Origin: an uncultured Aquabacterium sp.
Lineage (GTDB): Bacteria; Pseudomonadota; Gammaproteobacteria; Burkholderiales; Burkholderiaceae_C
Assembly: GCA_937923225.1 (NCBI GenBank)
Contig: CALAKR010000453.1
Location: 1 to 6,696 of the forward strand
Direction of reading: 5' to 3'
DNA length: 6,696 nt
Both the position numbers and the translations under genes were made by a program. Each line of letters starts with the position of its first letter. Position 1 is the first letter of the stretch. This document shows positions 1-5,897 of the stretch, piece by piece. Under the pieces are notes generated by a model. That model had not been told where the DNA came from. It saw nothing but the letters and a program-made list of their open reading frames with translations, and made no database searches.

Positions 1-91
1 CAACGCCGACATCGACGAGATCGTCGACAGCCACCTGGGCAAGGGCGAGGTGGTCGAGCGCCTCGTGCTGCCACCGACGGTGGGCCGCTGA
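1..91 (+). CDS. C-terminal end of a probable (2Fe-2S) ferredoxin-like protein (partial)
   Basis: Only the last 29 residues and the TGA stop (89-91) are visible; complete codons start at base 2. The tail contains DIDEIVDSHLGKGEVVERL followed by a Pro-rich end (LPPTVGR). This resembles the C-terminus of the thioredoxin-fold 2Fe-2S ferredoxins (COG3411 type), where a D-I-D-E-I-V-x-x-H-L-x-x-G-x-V-V-E-R-L pattern closes the domain. The cluster cysteines would lie upstream, outside the window, so cluster binding cannot be checked. The stop codon is one base before the next ATG, so the two genes are very likely co-transcribed and translationally coupled. The family call rests on a short tail from memory of related proteins and is moderate; that this is a genuine coding end is much surer, given the frame, the stop and the gene packing. 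Confidence 0.6.
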   Translation, partial: NADIDEIVDSHLGKGEVVERLVLPPTVGR

Positions 92-92
92 C

Positions 93-743
93 ATGCTCGG
101 ACGCCCCGATGCCCATCTGATCGACGGCCCCACCGGCGCGCTGGAGGTGGTGGTCGAATCGCCTGACTTGCCTGAAGGCACCGCCCCCCTCGGCCTGGCC
201 GTGGTGGCGCACCCCAACCCGCAGCAGGGCGGCACCATGGACAACAAGGTCGTCCACACGCTGGTGCGCGCCTTCGTGGCCCAGGGCTGGCAGACCGTGC
301 GCTTCAACTACCGCGGCGTGGGCGCCTCCGAAGGCGCCTGGGACGAAGGCCGCGGCGAGGTCGAAGACATGCTCGCCGTGATCGCCCAGCACCGCATGGA
401 CCCGGCCTTGCGCCAGGCCCCGCTGGCGCTGGCGGGCTTCTCCTTCGGCGGCTACATCGCGGCCGAGGCGGCGAGCCGGCTGTCGGCGCAAGGGCAGGCC
501 ATCAGCCCGCTGGTGCTGATCAGCCCGGCTGTCACCAAGTTCACCATGCCCGTCGTGCCCGACCACACCCTGGTGGTCGAAGGCGAGCTCGACGATGTCG
601 TGCCCCTGCCCAACATCCTGGACTGGACGCGCCCCATCGGCCTGCCCGTCACGGTGCTGCCGGGCGCCGGGCACTTCTTCCATGGCCAGCTCGGCACGCT
701 CAAGCAGATCGTGCTGCGCCACCTCAAGGCCCTGGCCCCTTGA
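93..743 (+). CDS. Alpha/beta hydrolase family protein (COG2945-like)
   Basis: A 216-residue protein with the full layout of a compact serine alpha/beta hydrolase. Visible elements in order are the oxyanion-side motif HPNPQQGGTMDNKVV (40-54), the strand-turn RFNYRGVGASEG (70-81), the nucleophile elbow GFSFGG with Ser117, the acid region GELDDVVP (164-171, Asp167 or Asp168), and GAGHFFHG with probable catalytic His194. The HPxPxxGGTMxNKV start and the FNxRGVGxSEG segment are typical of the small predicted hydrolases of COG2945, about 200-220 residues, so the length is normal. There is no signal peptide or membrane segment, so the protein is probably cytosolic. The substrate is unknown; esterase-like activity is only inferred from the fold. 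The ATG lies one base after the stop of the ferredoxin-like gene, which favours this start and suggests coupling. A weak GGTGGG (79-84) is the only Shine-Dalgarno candidate. All triad residues appear present. Confidence 0.88.
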   Translation: MLGRPDAHLIDGPTGALEVVVESPDLPEGTAPLGLAVVAHPNPQQGGTMDNKVVHTLVRAFVAQGWQTVRFNYRGVGASEGAWDEGRGEVEDMLAVIAQHRMDPALRQAPLALAGFSFGGYIAAEAASRLSAQGQAISPLVLISPAVTKFTMPVVPDHTLVVEGELDDVVPLPNILDWTRPIGLPVTVLPGAGHFFHGQLGTLKQIVLRHLKALAP

Positions 744-791
744 CCGCCGCTTGACGATTCACGCCCCGCGGGCCGGCCAGCTTCACATTCG

Positions 792-821
792 TTGAACTTG
801 CGCGGCCCGGCGGGCTCTGTT
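792..821 (+). promoter_or_regulatory. Possible weak promoter upstream of the carboxypeptidase gene
   Basis: The 116-base gap between the hydrolase and dacA contains TTGAAC (792-797), a fair match to a sigma-70 -35 box. The best -10 candidate at 18-base spacing is TCTGTT (816-821), which matches TATAAT at only three positions. Another -35-like hexamer, TTGACG (751-756), has no partner at normal distance. This is a suggestion from the hexamers alone; transcription could instead read through from upstream. Confidence 0.2.
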
Positions 822-828
822 GTTCTTT
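804..828 (+). terminator. Possible weak intrinsic terminator after the hydrolase gene
   Basis: GCCC (805-808) and GGGC (812-815) form a short G/C stem around a three-base loop, extendable by a G-T wobble (804/816). It is followed by a T-rich stretch (816-828, TCTGTTGTTCTTT). The stem is short and the T-tract interrupted, so termination would be partial at best. It overlaps the weak promoter candidate at 792-821; probably at most one of the two is real. Confidence 0.22.
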
Positions 829-859
829 CCCGATCCTGTCTGATCCCCTCGCTTCGACC

Positions 860-2131
860 ATGAACATTCCCCGCATCGACCGTCGCCAGTGCCTGGTGGC
901 CCTGGCCGCCGCCTCGCTGATGATGGGCAGCCTGCCCGCGCAGGCACAGTCCGCCGCCCCGAATACCGCCGCCAATGCTGCCGCTGGCGGCACCATCCTG
1001 CTGCCCTCGGCCACCGCCACGGCCGTCAACCCGGCCATGCCGCAGCCGCCCGAGATCGCGGCGCGCGCCTTCATCCTGCAGGATCTGAGCTCCGGCCAGA
1101 CCCTGGCCGCCCGCCAGGCCGACACCCCGGTCGAGCCCGCCTCGCTCACCAAGCTGATGACGGCCTACCTGGTGTTCCAGGCCCTGCAGAGCGGCAAGCT
1201 GCAGCTCACGCAGGATCTGCCCGTCTCCGAGCGCGCCTGGCGCACCGGCATGACCGGCGCTTCGCGCACCTTCATCAAGGTCAACACCCGCGTCAACGTC
1301 GATGACCTGATCAAGGGCATGATCGCCCAGAGCGGCAACGACGCCACCGTGGCCCTGGCCGAAGGCGTGGGCGGCACGGTCGAAGGCTTCGTCGACATGA
1401 TGAACCGCCAGGCCCAGGCCTTCGGCCTCAAGAGCACCAGTTTCAAGAACCCCGAGGGCCTGACCGCGCCCGGGCACACCAGCACCGCGCGCGAGCTGTC
1501 GATCATCGCCGCGCGCCTGATCACGGATTTCCCGAACTCGCTGCCGTACTACTCCATGAAGGAGTTCACCTACAACGGCATCAAGCAGAACAACCGCAAC
1601 CTGCTGCTGTGGCGTGACCCGACGGTCGATGGCCTCAAGACCGGCTACACCGACGCCGCCGGCTACTGCCTGATCGCCACGGCCAAGCGCCCCGTGCCGG
1701 GCGTGGGCGGTGGTTCGCGTCGCCTGCTGAGCGTGGTGGTGGGCACGGCCTCGCCCGAGGCGCGCGCCAATGAGAGCCAGAAGCTGCTGAACTGGGGCTA
1801 CGGCGCCTTCGACGTGGTCAAGCTGTTCGACGCCGGCCAGGCCGTGACCACGGCACCGGTGTGGAAGGGCGAATCGAACACCGTCAAGCTGGGCCGTTCG
1901 CAGCCGCTGGTGGTGGTGGTGCCGCGCGGCCAGGCTGGCAGCGTCAAGACGGTGGTCAACCGCACCGACCCGCTGCTGGCCCCCTTGACGAAGGGCCAGC
2001 AGGTGGGCACCCTCAAGATCACCGTGGCCGGCCAGCCCTGGCAGGACGTGCCGCTGCAGGCCCTGGACGCCGTGCCCAGCGCAGGCTGGTTCGGCCGCGC
2101 CTGGGACGCGCTGCGCCTGGCCATCCAGTGA
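860..2131 (+). CDS. dacA: D-alanyl-D-alanine carboxypeptidase (PBP5/PBP6-type, peptidase S11)
   Basis: A 423-residue penicillin-binding protein that removes the terminal D-Ala from peptidoglycan pentapeptides in the periplasm, limiting cross-linking and shaping the wall. The three active-site motifs are present in family order: SLTK (95-98, nucleophile Ser95 and Lys98), SGN (158-160) and KTG (260-262, within DGLKTGYTDAAGYC). Residues 1-29 are an export signal (basic stretch with Arg8-Arg9, hydrophobic 11-23, AQA at 27-29 before probable cleavage). An Ala/Thr/Pro-rich linker (about 30-67) precedes the catalytic domain. Residues from about 320 form the beta-rich C-terminal domain, and the last 16 or so (GWFGRAWDALRLAIQ region) look like the amphipathic helix that holds PBP5/6 on the outer face of the inner membrane. 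Length is slightly above the usual 380-400 because of the linker. No Shine-Dalgarno is evident before the ATG; the start is chosen because it begins the signal peptide. dacA and dacC paralogues cannot be told apart here; dacA is used because of the adjacent ybeD. Confidence 0.93.
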   Translation: MNIPRIDRRQCLVALAAASLMMGSLPAQAQSAAPNTAANAAAGGTILLPSATATAVNPAMPQPPEIAARAFILQDLSSGQTLAARQADTPVEPASLTKLMTAYLVFQALQSGKLQLTQDLPVSERAWRTGMTGASRTFIKVNTRVNVDDLIKGMIAQSGNDATVALAEGVGGTVEGFVDMMNRQAQAFGLKSTSFKNPEGLTAPGHTSTARELSIIAARLITDFPNSLPYYSMKEFTYNGIKQNNRNLLLWRDPTVDGLKTGYTDAAGYCLIATAKRPVPGVGGGSRRLLSVVVGTASPEARANESQKLLNWGYGAFDVVKLFDAGQAVTTAPVWKGESNTVKLGRSQPLVVVVPRGQAGSVKTVVNRTDPLLAPLTKGQQVGTLKITVAGQPWQDVPLQALDAVPSAGWFGRAWDALRLAIQ

Positions 2132-2154
2132 ATGCCCTGAAAGGCCCCCACCCC

Positions 2155-2448
2155 ATGAACCAGCCCGTCAACCCGCCCATCCCGCCCGAAGAGTCGCTGA
2201 TCGAGTACCCCAGCGCCTTTCCGATCAAGGTGATGGGCGCGCATTCCGATGTCTTCATCGACGCGATCATCGAGATCGCGCGCGCGCATGATCCCCAGTT
2301 CGATCCGGCCCAGCACCTGGAGCGCCGGCCCAGCAGCGGCGGCAACTACATCGGCCTGACGGTCACCGTCACGGCCACCAGCCGCGAGCAGCTGGACAAC
2401 CTCTACCGTGCGCTGACCGGCCACCCGCAGGTCAAGTACGTGCTGTAA
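2155..2448 (+). CDS. ybeD: DUF493 / YbeD family protein
   Basis: A 97-residue cytosolic protein. Its core has the family pattern: YPSAFPIKVMG (18-28), a helix FIDAIIEIARAHDP (34-47), RRPSSGGNYIGLTVTVTA (57-74), SREQLDNLYRAL (76-87) and the terminal HPQVKYVL (90-97). This is the small ferredoxin-like alpha/beta fold of E. coli YbeD (DUF493), similar to regulatory ACT-like domains, and length is normal. No biochemical role is firmly established; the family often sits between dacA and lipB, which led to proposals of a link to lipoate metabolism. Here it lies 23 bases after dacA, consistent with one transcript, but lipB does not follow. The ATG at 2155 is chosen because the frame upstream overlaps dacA and is clearly non-coding in composition; GAAAGG (2139-2144) is a modest Shine-Dalgarno ten bases away. 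Confidence 0.93.
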   Translation: MNQPVNPPIPPEESLIEYPSAFPIKVMGAHSDVFIDAIIEIARAHDPQFDPAQHLERRPSSGGNYIGLTVTVTATSREQLDNLYRALTGHPQVKYVL

Positions 2449-2511
2449 GGGCGCCGCCACCCGGCCGGGGCGTTGCCCACAGGGTAGAAAAAGCGCCACC
2501 GGCCTCCCGCA

Positions 2512-2517
2512 TACAAT
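2512..2517 (+). promoter_or_regulatory. Probable -10 box of the yajC-secD-secF promoter
   Basis: TACAAT (within GCATACAATCGC) matches the sigma-70 -10 consensus at five of six positions. It lies in the only longer gap (136 bases) between ybeD and the export operon, 67 bases before the yajC start codon. No good -35 box is seen at 16-18 bases upstream; the A-rich stretch TAGAAAAAG (2485-2493) is the nearest candidate. If used, transcription would start near 2523-2525, just before a GC-rich hairpin. Confidence 0.4.
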
Positions 2518-2524
2518 CGCCAGT

Positions 2525-2543
2525 TGCCCCCGGCGCGGGGGCA
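2525..2543 (+). other. GC-rich hairpin in the yajC 5' untranslated region
   Basis: TGCCCCC (2525-2531) and GGGGGCA (2537-2543) are perfect inverted copies around a five-base loop (GGCGC). No T-tract follows, so it is not a classic intrinsic terminator for ybeD. From the predicted -10 box it would lie at the very 5' end of the yajC-secD-secF message, where such stems can protect RNA from 5'-dependent decay. The structure is read from sequence; the role is inference. Confidence 0.4.
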
Positions 2544-2572
2544 GGCATCAAATGGCCCGTGTTCAGGGCTAG

Positions 2573-2577
2573 AAGGA
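2573..2577 (+). promoter_or_regulatory. Ribosome binding site that fixes the GTG start of yajC
   Basis: AAGGA (in AGAAGGATTT) lies seven bases before GTG at 2585. It supports GTG as the start, because no in-frame ATG exists nearby and the encoded N-terminus (FISNAYAQA) is the expected one for YajC. Confidence 0.75.
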
Positions 2578-2584
2578 TTTCGTC

Positions 2585-2905
2585 GTGTTCATTTCCAACG
2601 CTTACGCCCAAGCCGCCGGTGCGGCCTCCTCCACCAGCGGCCTGATGGGCATGCTGCCCCTGGTGCTCATGTTCGTGGTGCTGTACTTCGTCATGATCCG
2701 CCCGCAGATGAAGCGCCAGAAGGAAACCAAGGCCATGCTCGACGCGCTGGGCAAGGGCGACGAAGTGGTCACGCAAGGTGGCCTGGTCGGCAAGATCACC
2801 AAGCTGGGCGACACCTTCGTCTCGCTGGAGATCGCCGAAGGCACCGAAGTGCAGCTGCAACGCGCGGCCGTGATCCAGGTGCTGCCCAAGGGCTCGCTGA
2901 AGTAA
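2585..2905 (+). CDS. yajC: Preprotein translocase subunit YajC
   Basis: A 106-residue single-span inner-membrane protein of the SecDF-YajC accessory complex, which associates with SecYEG and the YidC insertase. It has a short periplasmic N-terminus (FISNAYAQAAG), one hydrophobic helix (about 20-38, ending LYFVMI), the signature RPQMKRQKE (39-47), and a small cytosolic domain with GDEVVTQGGLVGKI (58-71) and a conserved beta segment up to PKGSLK. Length matches the family (about 105-115). The start is GTG with a good Shine-Dalgarno. It is first in the yajC-secD-secF order that is conserved widely in proteobacteria; secD follows after 36 bases. In many proteobacteria tgt lies upstream, but here ybeD does. 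YajC is dispensable in E. coli, and its exact job is still unclear. Confidence 0.97.
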   Translation: MFISNAYAQAAGAASSTSGLMGMLPLVLMFVVLYFVMIRPQMKRQKETKAMLDALGKGDEVVTQGGLVGKITKLGDTFVSLEIAEGTEVQLQRAAVIQVLPKGSLK

Positions 2906-2941
2906 GCCGCCCCTCCCAACCTTGCCGCAAAGCCGCTCGCC

Positions 2942-4795
2942 ATGAACCGTTACGCCTGGTGGAAATACCTCATCATCGCCGTGGCCCTCTTCGTGGGCTT
3001 CGTCTACACGCTGCCCAACTTCTTTGGCGAGGCACCGGCGGTGCAGCTGTCGAGCGGCAAGGCCACGATTAAGCTGGATGCGAGCGCCGTCGCCACCGTG
3101 GAATCGGCCCTCAAGCAGGCTGGTGTCACGGCTGATTTCGTCGAGTTCGACGGCGGCTCGGTCAAGGCACGCTTTGCGGACACCGACACCCAGCTCAAGG
3201 CGCGCGATGCCATCACCCGCGCCTTCAACCCCGATGCAGATGATCCGCACTACATCGTTGCGCTGAACCTGCTGTCGCGCTCGCCCCAGTGGCTGCGCGC
3301 GCTGTACGCCCACCCCATGTACCTGGGCCTGGACCTGCGCGGCGGCGTGCACTTCCTGATGCAGGTGGACATGAAGGCGGCGCTCACGCAGAAGGTCGAG
3401 AGCCTGTCGGGCGACCTGCGCACGCAGCTGCGCGACAAGGACATCCGACACGGCGGCCTGCGTCGCGAAGGCGACACCATCCAGATCCGTTTCCGTGACG
3501 AGGCCACGCGTGAGCAGGCCCTGCGCGTGGTGAGCAGCCAGCCCGACCTCACCTGGACCCCGGGCACCGACAGCGGTGACCTGATCCTGGTCGGCGCCCT
3601 CAAGCCGGCCTCGATGCGCAGCATCCAGGAGCAGGCGCTCAAGCAGAACATCACCACCCTGCACAACCGGATCAACGAACTCGGCGTGGCCGAGCCCGTG
3701 ATCCAGCAGCAGGGCCTGGACCGCGTCGTGGTGCAGTTGCCCGGCGTGCAGGACACCGCCCGCGCCAAGGACATCATCGGCCGCACCGCCACGCTGGAAG
3801 TGCGCATGGTCGACGACAGCGCCGAGGCCCAGGCCGCGCTGGCCGGCGGCGGCCCCGTGCCCTTCGGCACCGAGCGCTACCTGGAACGCGGCGGCGTGCC
3901 CATCATCGTCAAGCGCCAGGTGGTGCTGACGGGTGAAAACCTCAACGACGCCCAGCCCGGCTTCGACGAGAACCACGAGCCTGCCGTGCACCTGTCGCTG
4001 GACACGCGCGGCGCGCGCATCTTCAAGGACGTCACGCGCGAGAACATCAACAAGCGCATGGCCATCCTGCTGTTCGAGAAGGGCAAGGGCGAGGTCGTGA
4101 CGGCCCCCGTGATCCGCAGCGAGATCGGTGGCGGACGCGTGCAGATCTCCGGCCGCATGACCAGCGAGGAAGCCGCCGACACGGCCCTGCTGCTGCGTGC
4201 CGGCTCCCTGGCCGCCCCGATGGAGATCATCGAAGAGCGCACCGTCGGCCCCAGCCTGGGCGCCGACAACATCAAGATGGGCTTCAACAGCCTGATGTAC
4301 GGCTTCATCGCCATCTCGGTGTTCATGATCCTGTACTACATGCTGTTCGGCGTGTTTTCGACCATCGCGCTCACGGTGAACCTGTTCCTGCTGGTGGCGG
4401 TGTTGTCCATGCTGCAGGCCACCCTGACGCTGCCCGGCATCGCGGCCATCGCGCTGACGCTGGGCATGGCCATCGACTCCAACGTGCTGATCAACGAGCG
4501 CGTGCGTGAAGAGTTGCGCGCTGGCGCGGCACCGCAATCGGCCATCCACGCCGGCTACGAACATGCCTGGGCCACCATTCTTGACTCGAACGTCACCACC
4601 CTGATCGCCGGTCTGGCCCTGCTGGCCTTCGGCTCGGGCCCGGTGCGCGGCTTTGCCGTGGTGCACTGCCTGGGCATCCTGACCTCGATGTTCTCGGCCG
4701 TGTTCTTCTCGCGTGGCCTGGTCAACCTCTGGTATGGCCGTCAGAAAAAGCTCAAGGGCGTGTCCATCGGACAGGTCTGGAAGCCGCAGGCATAA
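2942..4795 (+). CDS. secD: Protein translocase subunit SecD
   Basis: A 617-residue inner-membrane subunit of SecDF, an RND-superfamily protein that uses the proton gradient to complete protein export through SecYEG. TM1 is at about 7-25, followed by a large periplasmic part that starts with a small alpha/beta segment (about 40-110) and the signature LGLDLRGGVHFLMQVD (128-143). Further family motifs are LHNRINELGVAEPVIQQQG (240-258), ERTVGPSLGADNI (432-444) and TLGMAIDSNVLINER (506-520), where Asp512 is the membrane aspartate conserved for proton coupling. Five more membrane helices lie at about 448-470, 473-493, 497-517, 550-567 and 573-594. Length is close to E. coli SecD (615). The ATG is chosen because it gives the typical MNRYxWWKY start; no good Shine-Dalgarno precedes it. 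secF begins 21 bases after its stop. No missing residue or frameshift is seen. Confidence 0.98.
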   Translation: MNRYAWWKYLIIAVALFVGFVYTLPNFFGEAPAVQLSSGKATIKLDASAVATVESALKQAGVTADFVEFDGGSVKARFADTDTQLKARDAITRAFNPDADDPHYIVALNLLSRSPQWLRALYAHPMYLGLDLRGGVHFLMQVDMKAALTQKVESLSGDLRTQLRDKDIRHGGLRREGDTIQIRFRDEATREQALRVVSSQPDLTWTPGTDSGDLILVGALKPASMRSIQEQALKQNITTLHNRINELGVAEPVIQQQGLDRVVVQLPGVQDTARAKDIIGRTATLEVRMVDDSAEAQAALAGGGPVPFGTERYLERGGVPIIVKRQVVLTGENLNDAQPGFDENHEPAVHLSLDTRGARIFKDVTRENINKRMAILLFEKGKGEVVTAPVIRSEIGGGRVQISGRMTSEEAADTALLLRAGSLAAPMEIIEERTVGPSLGADNIKMGFNSLMYGFIAISVFMILYYMLFGVFSTIALTVNLFLLVAVLSMLQATLTLPGIAAIALTLGMAIDSNVLINERVREELRAGAAPQSAIHAGYEHAWATILDSNVTTLIAGLALLAFGSGPVRGFAVVHCLGILTSMFSAVFFSRGLVNLWYGRQKKLKGVSIGQVWKPQA

Positions 4796-4800
4796 CAACA

Positions 4801-4807
4801 AGAGGAG
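4801..4807 (+). promoter_or_regulatory. Strong ribosome binding site of secF
   Basis: AGAGGAG, nine bases before ATG at 4817, is the best Shine-Dalgarno in the window. It lies inside the 21-base secD-secF gap and fixes the secF start. It contrasts with secD, which has no clear site. Confidence 0.8.
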
Positions 4808-4816
4808 CCTGACACC

Positions 4817-5833
4817 ATGGAATTCTTCCGCATCAAGCGCGACATCCCGTTCATGCGGCATGCGCTGATCCTGAACGCGATCTCCTTCCTGACCTTCGCC
4901 GCCGCCGTCTTCTTCCTGGTCACCCGGGGGCTGCACTTCTCCATCGAGTTCACCGGCGGTTCGGTGCTCGAGATGCAGTACGCCCAGAGCGCTGACCTGG
5001 GCAAGGCCCGCCATGCCATCGAAGGGCTGGGCCTGGGCGAAGTGCAGGTGCAGAACTTCGGCACCTCGCGCGATGTGCTGGTGCGCGTGCCTCTGCGCGA
5101 AGGCATGAAGCAGTCCGAAGTGGTCAGCAAGGTGTTCGACGCCGTCTGCAAGGCCGAGTCCGGCCAGGTGTCGGTGGCCAGCACCGACCACGGCGACAAG
5201 CCCGTGTGCAAGGCCGGCCAGGCCGAACCCGTGTCGCTGCAGCGCAGCGAGTTTGTCGGCCCGCAGGTGGGCTCCGAACTGGCCCGTGATGGCGCCCTGG
5301 CCCTGCTGGTGACGGTGCTGGGCATCATGGCCTACCTGGCCTTCCGCTTCGAGTGGAAGTTCGCCGTGGCCGGCATCATCGCCAACCTGCACGACGTGGT
5401 CATCATCCTGGGCTTCTTCGCCTTCTTCCAGTGGGAGTTCTCGCTGTCGGTGCTGGCGGCCGTGCTGGCCGTGCTGGGCTACTCGGTGAACGAATCCGTG
5501 GTGATCTTTGACCGGATCCGCGAGGCCTTCCGGCGCTTTCGCAAGCTCAGCACACCTGAGGTGATCGACCACGCGATCACCAGCACGATGAGCCGCACGA
5601 TCATCACCCACCTGTCCACGCAGATGATGGTGGGCGCGATGCTGATCTGGGGCGGCCCCACGCTGCACTACTTCGCACTGGCGCTGACCATCGGCATTCT
5701 GTTCGGCATTTATTCCTCGGTGTTCGTGGCGGCAGCCCTGGCCATGTGGCTGGGCGTCAAACGCGAGGACCTGATGAAAAACGCCAAAAAAGAGAGCGAT
5801 CCCAACGATCCCAATGCCGGCGCCGTGGTGTAG
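4817..5833 (+). CDS. secF: Protein translocase subunit SecF
   Basis: A 338-residue partner of SecD in the SecDF proton-driven export motor. Visible features in order are MEFFRIKRDIPFM at the cytosolic N-terminus, TM1 (about 15-36), the periplasmic motif FSIEFTGGSVLEM (41-53), EFVGPQVGSELARDGA (145-160) leading into TM2 (158-176), TM3 (183-203), TM4 with GYSVNESVVIFDRIRE (221-236), TMSRTIITHLST (257-268) with Arg260 at the conserved arginine position, and TM5-TM6 (about 268-312). The C-terminus is short and hydrophilic (KKESDPNDPN). At this length it is some 15 residues longer than E. coli SecF (323), and much of that lies in the periplasmic domain: residues about 108-142 carry Cys111 and Cys131, a segment not in the E. 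coli protein. It is preceded by a strong Shine-Dalgarno and closes the operon's export module. Confidence 0.98.
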   Translation: MEFFRIKRDIPFMRHALILNAISFLTFAAAVFFLVTRGLHFSIEFTGGSVLEMQYAQSADLGKARHAIEGLGLGEVQVQNFGTSRDVLVRVPLREGMKQSEVVSKVFDAVCKAESGQVSVASTDHGDKPVCKAGQAEPVSLQRSEFVGPQVGSELARDGALALLVTVLGIMAYLAFRFEWKFAVAGIIANLHDVVIILGFFAFFQWEFSLSVLAAVLAVLGYSVNESVVIFDRIREAFRRFRKLSTPEVIDHAITSTMSRTIITHLSTQMMVGAMLIWGGPTLHYFALALTIGILFGIYSSVFVAAALAMWLGVKREDLMKNAKKESDPNDPNAGAVV

Positions 5834-5855
5834 AGTGGTTCTTCATTGAACATCT

Positions 5856-5888
5856 GGGGGGCACTTGCCGTGGGCTGATTCGCCCCCC
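5856..5888 (+). other. Inverted repeat between secF and the DUF1631-like gene
   Basis: GGGGGGC (5856-5862) and GCCCCCC (5882-5888) are perfect inverted copies separated by 19 bases, inside the 64-base gap after secF. No T-tract follows on either strand, so an intrinsic terminator is not supported. The right arm ends nine bases before the ATG at 5898, so pairing could affect ribosome access or 3'-end protection of the secF message. The role is unknown. Confidence 0.4.
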
Positions 5889-5897
5889 GTCCGGTCT

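Noticed and set aside
765..778. Adjacent palindromes CCCGCGGG and GGCCGGCC after the hydrolase gene.
   Set aside because: Short G/C-only palindromes expected by chance in GC-rich intergenic sequence; no operator-like symmetry or second copy elsewhere in the window.
452..1477. Long minus-strand open frame across the hydrolase-dacA boundary.
   Set aside because: Low-complexity Gly/Arg/Ala translation opposite two well-supported genes, with no family features and no start signal.
1906..1922. GTG/GGT trinucleotide run inside dacA.
   Set aside because: It encodes a Val-rich beta strand (LVVVVP) in the C-terminal domain using the preferred GTG codon; too short to call a microsatellite.
2132..2140. 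Mini frame ATG CCC TGA directly after the dacA stop, before ybeD.
   Set aside because: Two codons only, with no own binding site; more likely chance than a leader peptide.
2455..2472. GC-rich palindromic stretch (CCCGGCCGGG inside a CGCC/GGCG pair) after ybeD, considered as a terminator.
   Set aside because: No T-tract follows and the pairing is irregular; such palindromes are frequent by chance at this GC content.
2432..5668. A very long open frame (over 1000 codons) on the minus strand, antisense to yajC, secD and secF.
   Set aside because: It is a by-product of strong G/C third-position bias in the genes on the + strand. The translation is dominated by His/Gln/Ala/Gly/Asp with no fold or motif, while the + strand has three unmistakable conserved proteins.
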